Source: Chloroflexota bacterium (lineage in GTDB: Bacteria > Chloroflexota > UBA6077 > JACQUR01). Taken from it: a DNA stretch of 16,447 bases. A program made the translations under genes and the position numbers. The notes beneath the pieces were generated by a model. That model saw nothing but the letters and a program-made list of their open reading frames with translations, did no database searches and was not told where the DNA came from. Positions 1 through 6,158 of the stretch are shown here, in pieces (position 1 is the first letter of the stretch; every line of letters begins with the position of its first letter). The stretch is taken from the NCBI GenBank assembly GCA_016210245.1, contig JACQUR010000410.1, positions 1-16,447 on the forward strand, given 5' to 3'.

Positions 1-283
1 CGATGAACCCGCGCTGGGCGAACAGGAAGGTGTCGGTGATGCTCGGGAGCATCGTCGCCCGGTGGGCCAGGCGCATCTCGTTGGTCGAGATGGGCAGCCG
101 TCCGGGGACCACCTCGGCGCCAATCACGCCCCCCTCCACCACCATCGTCAGCCGGGGCGCGTGGGTTCGCCTGGCCAGGGCGACGGAGAGCAGCGGCAGG
201 CCGACGCCGGCGAACACGGTGGCGCCATCCTGGAGCTTCCTGGCCGCCATGACACACAGCAGCTCCGCGTCGGTGGCGTTCAT
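1..283 (-). CDS. CoA-transferase subunit B, GctB-like, N-terminal part
   Basis: This is the first 94 codons of the beta subunit of a class I CoA-transferase; the rest lies beyond the window. The enzyme family moves CoA between carboxylic acids through a glutamyl-CoA intermediate in the cytoplasm. The visible part has the VFAGVGLP loop near residues 23-30 (oxyanion-type GxGxP motif) and VVEGGVIGAE at residues 48-57. Glu50 sits where the catalytic glutamate of GctB-type subunits lies, judged by eye. The ATG at 283 overlaps the TGA of subunit A as ATGA, so the two subunits should be translationally coupled and made in equal amounts. A hydrolase of the IpdAB type, built on the same fold, is a less likely alternative. 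Confidence 0.85.
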   Translation of the reverse strand, partial: MNATDAELLCVMAARKLQDGATVFAGVGLPLLSVALARRTHAPRLTMVVEGGVIGAEVVPGRLPISTNEMRLAHRATMLPSITDTFLFAQRGFI

Positions 284-1236
284 GGCGCGCCCACCAGCTC
301 TCGGGCGGCCCGCTGCTGGCGGGCCAGCACCTCCGGGTCGAAGAGGCGCAGGTACTCCTGGTGGGTGGCCGGGCCGTAGACGAAGTGCTCCAGGTACTCC
401 CGCACGCTGTCCAGGCCGCGAGCGTTGATGCCGGCCACGTAGGCATCGAAGTGCGAGAAGTCCGTCTCGTACAGCCCGTAGCACTCGCCGGGGAAGGCGC
501 CGAAGGGGGCCTCGACCACGGCATCCACCACGATGCCCGGGATCACCGTCCGCTCCGGGTGCCGCCGCACCTCCTCGTCGTCGATGATCTGCTCTGCAGT
601 CACCAGCACGGTGCTGGCCGCGCGAGCGAGGTCGGCGTCCATGTGTGGGTAGCCGTCGATCTGGCAGTTGCCGAACCGGTCGGCACGGTGGACGTGCAGC
701 AGGGCCACGTCGGGGAAGAGGGCGGGGACCAGGCACACCGTCTCGCCGGTGAAGGGACACTGCATGGTCCTGGCCTCGTTCTGGCGCAGCAGGTCGGAGC
801 CGAGCATGCTCAGGGTCGGCAGGAACGGCACCCCCATGGCTCCGGCGTGGTAGCGCAGCCCGAGCGCCAGGTGGCTCCACTCCTCGAAGCGGACCAGGCC
901 GGACTCCACGTAGTGCCGAACCACCTTCGAGACTCCCCAGGGCACGCCCAGCGCCATCCAGCTCGTGACCACCGCCTCCACGGCGCCGGCCACCATGAAC
1001 AGCTCGCCCTCGAAGCCCATCAGGTTGCGCGACAGGGTGAGCTGCCGCCGGCCCTGGCGGAGCAGCTCGCGCACCAGCAGGATCGGGGGACGGGAGAACA
1101 GGCAGCCGCCGAGGGCGACGTGGTCGCCATCCCTGGCCAGGCTGGCCGCCTCGGCGGCGCTGGTGACCTTCTCCCGAATAGCTTTCGGCTTGGCCTCCAG
1201 CCGGCGCCGGGCGGCGATGAAGTCGCCAGCGCGCAT
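280..1236 (-). CDS. CoA-transferase subunit A, GctA-like
   Basis: Alpha subunit of a class I (glutaconate type) CoA-transferase, 318 residues, the usual family length. The N-terminal GGCLFSRPP segment (about residues 43-51), the later VPFLPTLSMLGSDL segment and the HVHRADRFGNCQIDG segment are typical of this fold. I start it at the ATG at 1236, not the in-frame GTG at 1245, because GGAGG at 1247-1251 lies 10 bases from the ATG but only one base from the GTG. That ATG shares a base with the TAA of the upstream hydrolase (TAATG), and the gene ends in ATGA overlap with subunit B. It therefore sits at the catabolic end of the operon. Its acyl donor and acceptor are unknown. IpdA-like ring-opening hydrolases share the fold and cannot be excluded. 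Confidence 0.88.
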   Translation of the reverse strand: MRAGDFIAARRRLEAKPKAIREKVTSAAEAASLARDGDHVALGGCLFSRPPILLVRELLRQGRRQLTLSRNLMGFEGELFMVAGAVEAVVTSWMALGVPWGVSKVVRHYVESGLVRFEEWSHLALGLRYHAGAMGVPFLPTLSMLGSDLLRQNEARTMQCPFTGETVCLVPALFPDVALLHVHRADRFGNCQIDGYPHMDADLARAASTVLVTAEQIIDDEEVRRHPERTVIPGIVVDAVVEAPFGAFPGECYGLYETDFSHFDAYVAGINARGLDSVREYLEHFVYGPATHQEYLRLFDPEVLARQQRAARELVGAP

Positions 1237-2234
1237 TACCCGCACGCCTCCGCCAGCGGATCCGGCGGCCTGCTCCCAGGAGCTGGCCGGCTGCCCTCAC
1301 CCAGGGCGGCGGCCAGCGTGGCCGGCACGTCGTCCGGCAGTTCGGGCGCGGAGCCGAGGTCGAGCAGGCTGTACTGGTTGCGCCGCGTCATGGTCTGGAT
1401 GTCCTCTTCGCTCACGCCCCGCTCGAACAGGGTCTGGCTGAAGATGCGCAACGCCTCCGAGGGCAGAGGGTTGTGGCGCTGGCCCGTGTCGCTGACCAGC
1501 AGGCAGCGCGACGCCCCGACGAGCGCGATCGCCTGGGCCACCTTATCGGGCGAGGCGTACTGCCAGGCCGGGGAGACGGTGCAGTAGCCGAACTCCGGCA
1601 TCCCGCCCAGGCGGACGATCTCCTCCAGGGTGGGCAGGTCCAGGTTCGGGACCTTGAAGAACGGGTGGGTCACCACGACCTTCTCGATGCCCAGGGTGCG
1701 CGCCGCCTTCACCAGGGCCACGATCTCGCGGGGCGAGAGGTGACAGGTGCCCAGGATAGCGTGGTGCTGGGCCACCAGCTCCAGCACTTCGCACACCTCG
1801 GGCTTGAGCTGGCCCGCCTTGTCCAGCACCCAGATGCCCTCGCCGCTGCGGCCGCCTTGCTGTGCGTCGTACCCGCCCGTACCGCCGTGGACCTGGGCGT
1901 GATAGCCGGCGTCGACGGTGGGCATCCAGACCTCTTTGGCGCCCAGCCGCAGCGCGGCCTCCACCGCGGCCGGGTTGATGGACCCGACGTAGGAGTTCAG
2001 GACGATGCCGCCGAAGACGCGGATGCCGGGCACGATGCGCTGGACCAGGTAGGCGCGCGAGACGGTGCTCTCGTGGTGGCACTTGAGCACGATCGCTTGC
2101 AGGCCCGCGTCGCGCGCGGCGGTGACGATCCCGAGGTCGTCGGCCAACCGCGGAAAGAGGTCCGGGTAGGGGTGGCAGTGCAGGTCGATGGCGCCGACCA
2201 TGTCCACCAGACGTCCGCCGAATTCCCGTTTCAT
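1236..2234 (-). CDS. DUF6282-family metal-dependent hydrolase (amidohydrolase/PHP-like)
   Basis: A 332-residue cytoplasmic protein of the amidohydrolase-like DUF6282 type. Candidate metal ligands can be read directly: HCH at residues 19-21, Lys51 with His53-His54 (LKCHHE), His165 (GTCHLS), His190 (VTHPFF) and Asp249 (LVSDTG). This order (HxH, K, H, H, D) is that of TIM-barrel metallohydrolases. The ATG at 2234 follows GGAGG with a 4-base gap; an in-frame GTG at 2264 would add ten residues and has poorer support. It lies between the MaoC genes and the CoA-transferase, and its stop overlaps the next start. I infer hydrolysis of a ring, amide, lactone or ester intermediate, but no reaction is established for this family to my knowledge. 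The C-terminal 35 or so residues are proline- and glycine-rich and look disordered. Confidence 0.82.
   Translation of the reverse strand: MKREFGGRLVDMVGAIDLHCHPYPDLFPRLADDLGIVTAARDAGLQAIVLKCHHESTVSRAYLVQRIVPGIRVFGGIVLNSYVGSINPAAVEAALRLGAKEVWMPTVDAGYHAQVHGGTGGYDAQQGGRSGEGIWVLDKAGQLKPEVCEVLELVAQHHAILGTCHLSPREIVALVKAARTLGIEKVVVTHPFFKVPNLDLPTLEEIVRLGGMPEFGYCTVSPAWQYASPDKVAQAIALVGASRCLLVSDTGQRHNPLPSEALRIFSQTLFERGVSEEDIQTMTRRNQYSLLDLGSAPELPDDVPATLAAALGEGSRPAPGSRPPDPLAEACG
1247..1251 (-). promoter_or_regulatory. Ribosome binding site deciding the start of CoA-transferase A
   Basis: GGAGG on the minus strand lies 10 bases before ATG 1236 and only 1 base before GTG 1245. The GTG is too close to be used. 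The site lies inside the last codons of the upstream gene, as expected at a coupled TAATG junction. Confidence 0.5.
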
Positions 2235-2315
2235 GAGCCCTCCAGGTAGTACTCCACGGAACACGACCCCAGGAGTCGGTCCGCCAGTGGGTGCGGCGGG
2301 ATTGAAGGTGACTGC

Positions 2316-2855
2316 TCAGGCCCCTTCCCTTCGCTCCCTGAGGGGCTCAGCTCCCTTCTCGTGCATGGCCTCCCAGGCAGCGCGGGTCCGGAAGCGTGCC
2401 CGCGCCACCATGGTCAGCACGACCTCGCCCCGCTGGTTCTTGACCACCCGCCTGGTCCGGACAACCCCGTACTCCGGACCCCGCGGCTGCTTGTCGATCA
2501 CCTCGGTTTCGTAGTAGAAGGTGTCCCCAACCCGAAGCGGCTGGAGGTAGTTGATCTCCTCGAACTCGTACAGAGCCACGATGCCCGACAGCGTTTCGCT
2601 CGTGGGCGATAGGCCGTACTGCTGTGAGAGCACCAGATTCGCTGGCGCCGTCTTGCGATCCTCGGTGAATCGAGTGGCTTCGAAATGCGCCTCGTCCGAG
2701 AACATCGCCGCCCAGGTGCCAACCCAGTCACCGGAAAGATCACAGTAATTCTCGATGTCGCGCTCCGTGAGCGTTCTCCGACGCGAGGGCGGCCGCGTTT
2801 CGCCAATCTCGATCTCGTCGAAGAACTTCGTGAGCGCCTTCTCCTTGCGATTCAC
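2316..2855 (-). CDS. MaoC-like hotdog protein lacking the usual catalytic His
   Basis: A 179-residue single hotdog-fold protein of the MaoC/FAS1-like dehydratase group. The C-terminal half (LQPLRVGDTFYYETEVIDK, then VVRTRRVVKNQRGEVVLTMVARARF) is the conserved hotdog sheet. The active-site segment differs from that of active enzymes: Asp43 is present in SGDW, but five residues on, where hydratases have His, there is Trp48. If the loop is aligned on the following SDE, the residue is Phe52. The later AHG-type loop reads APAN. GTG at 2855 is preceded by GGAGG at 7 bases, so I accept it. It follows a second, intact MaoC gene by 24 bases. The likely role is the non-catalytic partner of a heterodimeric hydratase, as in HadA-HadB or ChsH1-ChsH2; a changed activity is possible. 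Confidence 0.8.
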   Translation of the reverse strand: MNRKEKALTKFFDEIEIGETRPPSRRRTLTERDIENYCDLSGDWVGTWAAMFSDEAHFEATRFTEDRKTAPANLVLSQQYGLSPTSETLSGIVALYEFEEINYLQPLRVGDTFYYETEVIDKQPRGPEYGVVRTRRVVKNQRGEVVLTMVARARFRTRAAWEAMHEKGAEPLRERREGA

Positions 2856-2879
2856 CCGTCTCCCTCCCGCCAGTCGTTG

Positions 2880-3326
2880 CTACCCTTCCGCCCGTTCCTT
2901 CCGCACCATCGCCTTCACAGGCGCCACCACCACGGGTTCATCCCGCTGATTCTTGATCACGCAGTGCAGGCTGACGACACCTCTGCCTTCGTCTCTGGGC
3001 TCCTTGCTCACCACCTCGAGGTCGGCATGGATCGTGTCGCCCACCAGCACCGGTGCCGCGAAGCGGATGTGGTTCATGCCAAACAGCCCCTCCACCGGGC
3101 TATCTGGCGGCACGCGCAGGAGTCCACAGCAGGCTGCCAGGGTCAGGCCGGCGTGGGCGATCCGCTTCTTGAAGACGGTCCTGGAAACAAACTCGCTGTC
3201 CGTGTGGATATCTGCCCAATCCTGGGTCAGCATGGAAAACAAGACCAGGTCGGCCTCGGTGATAGTACGGCCTTTCGAGATCAGCCTGTCGCCGACTTGG
3301 AGCTCGTCGAAGGTCTTATCGAGCAT
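2880..3326 (-). CDS. MaoC-family enoyl-CoA hydratase/dehydratase, intact active site
   Basis: A 148-residue single hotdog protein. It has the hydratase dyad with the right spacing, Asp36 and His41 in QDWADIHTD, then RIAHAG at residues 55-60, which contributes the oxyanion region in R-specific enoyl-CoA hydratases. The FGMNHIRFAAPVLVGDTI segment and the VIKNQRDEPVV strand complete the fold. The family adds water reversibly to a trans-2-enoyl-CoA. ATG 3326 is chosen because a purine-rich GGGAGAAGG stretch precedes it. An in-frame GTG at 3368 would overlap the upstream ligase and adds residues not typical of the family. It lies directly after an acyl-CoA ligase, fitting hydration of the ligase-derived thioester after an oxidation step not encoded here, or of a substrate that is already unsaturated. 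Confidence 0.88.
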   Translation of the reverse strand: MLDKTFDELQVGDRLISKGRTITEADLVLFSMLTQDWADIHTDSEFVSRTVFKKRIAHAGLTLAACCGLLRVPPDSPVEGLFGMNHIRFAAPVLVGDTIHADLEVVSKEPRDEGRGVVSLHCVIKNQRDEPVVVAPVKAMVRKERAEG

Positions 3327-3360
3327 TGATGCCTTCTCCCTTCCTTGCCGGGCTAGCGAG

Positions 3361-4980
3361 CTAGGCACGGCTCAGCTTGTACCCGGCCTGCTCCCTGTCC
3401 CACGTGCCAGGAGCGATCCCCTGCTCCTGGAGCTTATACTTCTCCACTCGATGTACGGCGGTCTTGGGCAAGCTCTGGACGAATTCCACATACCTGGGCA
3501 CCATGAAATAGGCCATGCGCGCCTGGCAGAAGTCGAGCAGTTCTGCTGGCGACAGCCCGCGCCCCTCCTTGAGCACGACGACGATCTTGACCTCCTCGCC
3601 GTGGAGGTCGGAGGGGATGGCCACAGCCGCCGATTCGAGCACGGCGGGATGGGAGTTGACGGCCTGCTCTACCTCGAAGGCGGAGATGTTCTCTCCGCTA
3701 CGCCGAATGGCGTCTTTCCTCCGCGCCACGAAGGTGAAGTAGCCCTCCTCGTCCACGCAGCCCAGGTCGCCCGTGTGAAACCACAGGTTCCTGAAGGCCC
3801 GGAGCGTCTCCTCGGGCATCTTGTAGTAACCCGCCATGAGGGTAGAGGGTTCTCTGGGGCGGACGACCAGCTCGCCCACAACCCCGGCCGGCACCTCGCA
3901 GTCGTCCTCGTCGAAGACCTTCACCTCATACCCGCCCCGAATCGGGCGGCCGCAGGAGCCGACCTTCGCCTGGCCGTAGGGATTGCCGGTGATGGGCATC
4001 GCCTCGGTCATCGCGTAGCTCTGGAGGAGCTGAAGGCCGAATCGTGCCTCGAAGGCCCGGTGCAGGTCGCCCGGCACGGGGTTGCCGGTGGCATAGCGCA
4101 CGCGGTGGTCGCGATCATCCGCCCGCTCGGGCTGCTTCCAGAGGATGGGCAGCATCGCGCCGACGAACATGAAGGTCGTGGCCCGGTACCTTCGGATGTC
4201 AGCCCAAAACCGGCTGGCACTGAAGCCATCGCTCAAAGCGAGCTGGCCCCCCGTCATGAGCGGCGTGAGCGTGACGGCCAGTTGCACGCCGTGAAACAGG
4301 GGCAGACAACAGTAGAACACATCTTCCTGGGTGAACGGACGCTGCTCGCGCACCACGGCCTTGGACCACAGCGCGTAGTTGTGGCTGACCATTACCCCCT
4401 TGGAGAGACCGGTGGTGCCACCGGTGTAAAAGATGGCAAGCAGATCCTGGGGCTTGACTTCCACCCCAGGCGGTTCGCTGGAGCTCTCAGCCAGCTCCTG
4501 GTAGGAGAGCCACTGCCACCTGGGTCCCAGGCTCGGCCAATCGCTGTTCGAATCGCCGGGGTACACGATAGCCGTCTTGAGGTTCACCAATTCCTGCGCG
4601 AGCGGCTCCAGGTGGCTGAGGTACTGCCGGTCCACGATGATGGTTTCGGCGTCAGAATGGTTGATGATGTACTTCAGCGTATTGCCGCGGTGGAACGTGT
4701 TGATGGGCACCTCCACCGCCCCTATCCGGGCCAGTCCTAGCCAGGAGTAGATGAACTCGGGGCAGTTCGGTAGCATGAGGCAGACCTTGTCGCCTTTGCT
4801 CACGCCCAGCCGCAGGAGCCCGTTCGCCACCCGGTTGACACGCTCGTCCAACTGGGCGTAGGTCACCACCTCGTCCTTGAAGGACAGAAAGGCCGTATCT
4901 TGCCGGGTGCTGGCTTGCCGCTCGACCAGGTTACCGACCACCCGCTCAGCGAGCACGCTGCCCTCAGCCGCTCCAGCCAT
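3361..4980 (-). CDS. ATP-dependent acyl-CoA ligase, CaiC-like (second copy)
   Basis: A 539-residue ANL-superfamily acyl-CoA synthetase that would activate a carboxylic acid to its CoA thioester through an acyl-AMP. Adenylation motifs are in order: the ATP loop YTGGTTGLSKGV starting at Tyr185, QSYAMTEA, FHTGDLG, and the hinge RRKDAIRRSGENIS. The C-terminal A10 motif is PKTAVHRVEK with Arg511 where most family members have the catalytic Gly-Lys lysine. ATG 4980 is preceded by GAGG at 9 bases; a GTG two codons earlier is possible. Its paralogue at 6159-7778 has the same length and order of motifs. A large stem-loop separates it from the binding-protein gene upstream. The closest group by eye is crotonobetaine/carnitine-CoA ligase-like, but the substrate pocket cannot be assigned. 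Confidence 0.9.
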   Translation of the reverse strand: MAGAAEGSVLAERVVGNLVERQASTRQDTAFLSFKDEVVTYAQLDERVNRVANGLLRLGVSKGDKVCLMLPNCPEFIYSWLGLARIGAVEVPINTFHRGNTLKYIINHSDAETIIVDRQYLSHLEPLAQELVNLKTAIVYPGDSNSDWPSLGPRWQWLSYQELAESSSEPPGVEVKPQDLLAIFYTGGTTGLSKGVMVSHNYALWSKAVVREQRPFTQEDVFYCCLPLFHGVQLAVTLTPLMTGGQLALSDGFSASRFWADIRRYRATTFMFVGAMLPILWKQPERADDRDHRVRYATGNPVPGDLHRAFEARFGLQLLQSYAMTEAMPITGNPYGQAKVGSCGRPIRGGYEVKVFDEDDCEVPAGVVGELVVRPREPSTLMAGYYKMPEETLRAFRNLWFHTGDLGCVDEEGYFTFVARRKDAIRRSGENISAFEVEQAVNSHPAVLESAAVAIPSDLHGEEVKIVVVLKEGRGLSPAELLDFCQARMAYFMVPRYVEFVQSLPKTAVHRVEKYKLQEQGIAPGTWDREQAGYKLSRA

Positions 4981-5023
4981 CTGCACCCACCTCTACACTA
5001 CCATTGCAGTGATCCGGAACTGG

Positions 5024-5081
5024 TCGGCGGTTGGCTATCAGCCCTCGGCGACGAGGCCGAGGGCTGATAGCCAGCCGCCGA
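5024..5081 (-). promoter_or_regulatory. Large intercistronic stem-loop after the binding-protein gene
   Basis: Arms 5033-5049 and 5056-5072 are perfect 17-base inverted complements around a 6-base loop. Pairing extends outward by T-A at 5032/5073, one G-T mismatch or wobble, and then seven more pairs (5024-5030 with 5075-5081). It begins 4 bases after the TGA of the binding-protein gene and ends 43 bases before the ligase start. No T run follows on the transcribed strand, so a classical terminator is unlikely. RNA stabilisation of the upstream message, or partial attenuation, is the probable role. Binding proteins are usually made in excess over the other operon products, which fits. Confidence 0.75.
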
Positions 5082-5085
5082 GCGC

Positions 5086-6123
5086 TCACTTCTGGGGAAT
5101 GAAGTCGTTCGTGTAGTAGTCCTTCGGGTTAGTGGTCTTGAGCTCCTTGCCGCCGTACTTGTTGATGAGGTTGATCGTGTTGGCCCAGTCCTGCTCGGCC
5201 GCCCAGCCGATGGGCTTGCTCTCGCTCCCCTTGGTATGGAGGTGGGCGATGATGTTACGGAGCTCGAGGAGCAGCATGTCTCCGTCCCGATCCGGGTAGC
5301 GTTTCAGGGTGGCCTGCACAGCCGCCTCAGGTTGCGCCACGGCGGCTTCAAAACCCCGAGCTGCCGCGCGCATGAACCGTCTGATGAGCTCCGGCCGCTC
5401 AGCAATGGTCTTGTTCGACACCAGGAAACCGGTCGAAAGCATGTCTACACCATAGTCAGAGAAGGGCATCAGCCTGATCTTGATCTTCTCTTTCTCGGCC
5501 AGAGGCTCGAGGGGATTGCTGGTCGCCCAGTTCATGATGGCGTCGACCTTCTTCTCAAAGAAGGACGGACGCTGCTGGCTTGCGTCCATGTTGACGAACT
5601 TCACGTCGCTCTCGCTCAGGCCGTTGGCCGCCAGGAACGCGGGGAGCATCACCGCCTGGGCTCCGCCTGGCACGTTGGCGATCGTCTTCCCCTTCAGATC
5701 CTTGGGCTCCTTGATCCCCGAATCCTCCCGCACGACCATGCGCAGCGGGTTCTTCTGGATGGCGGCGAAGACTCCCTTGACGGGCAACCCCTCCCCGATG
5801 GCCGGCGTCATGGTACCGTAGTCCGCCTGCCCGAACTCACCCTGGCCGGCGCCGATGAGCTTGACCGTCGTGGCAGACCCGCGGCCCTCGTAGATCTCCA
5901 GCGCCAGCCCCTCCTCGTCGAAGAACCCTTTCTCCTGCGCCAGGAACACCGCCGCGTGAGACCCCGCCACCAGGTAGTCCAACCGGAAGATCGCCGTCTC
6001 GCGCGTCTTACCGCCGGCTCCCCCGCCTGCCGGAGTGGCGGGGGCGCAGCCCTGCAGCAGGAAGACGCCCACCAACACTGGCACCACCACAGAGGCCATC
6101 CAACCTGTTCCTTGCGCGGACAT
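5086..6123 (-). CDS. ABC transporter solute-binding lipoprotein, NMT1/SsuA type (second copy)
   Basis: A 345-residue lipid-anchored periplasmic or cell-surface binding protein. The first 25 residues form a hydrophobic signal ending in the lipobox LLQGC, with Cys26 as the lipidated residue, followed by a Gly/Ala/Pro-rich linker. The mature part has the NMT1/THI5-like order: FRLDYLVAGSHAAVFLAQEKGFF, the GSATTVKLIG loop, FGQADYGTM, then DLKGKTIANVPGG and the inter-lobe hinge. This family captures small organic solutes (sulfonates, pyrimidines, aromatic acids); the ligand here is unknown. ATG 6123 has GGAGG at 7 bases. It is a clear paralogue of the protein at 7848-8870, and each is followed by its own acyl-CoA ligase. 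Confidence 0.92.
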   Translation of the reverse strand: MSAQGTGWMASVVVPVLVGVFLLQGCAPATPAGGGAGGKTRETAIFRLDYLVAGSHAAVFLAQEKGFFDEEGLALEIYEGRGSATTVKLIGAGQGEFGQADYGTMTPAIGEGLPVKGVFAAIQKNPLRMVVREDSGIKEPKDLKGKTIANVPGGAQAVMLPAFLAANGLSESDVKFVNMDASQQRPSFFEKKVDAIMNWATSNPLEPLAEKEKIKIRLMPFSDYGVDMLSTGFLVSNKTIAERPELIRRFMRAAARGFEAAVAQPEAAVQATLKRYPDRDGDMLLLELRNIIAHLHTKGSESKPIGWAAEQDWANTINLINKYGGKELKTTNPKDYYTNDFIPQK

Positions 6124-6158
6124 CGCCCAACCTCCCTTCCCTACAGTGCCTGAACCAC

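Noticed and set aside
361..1587. Long plus-strand open frame opposite the CoA-transferase and hydrolase genes
   Set aside because: It lies antisense to two genes with clear family motifs; its translation is compositionally odd (His, Gln and Gly rich) and has no recognisable domain. It is a by-product of high GC content.
2953..4740. 595-codon plus-strand open frame opposite the second ligase
   Set aside because: The opposite strand encodes an acyl-CoA ligase with all its motifs, and the plus frame has none. High GC third positions keep the antisense frame open.
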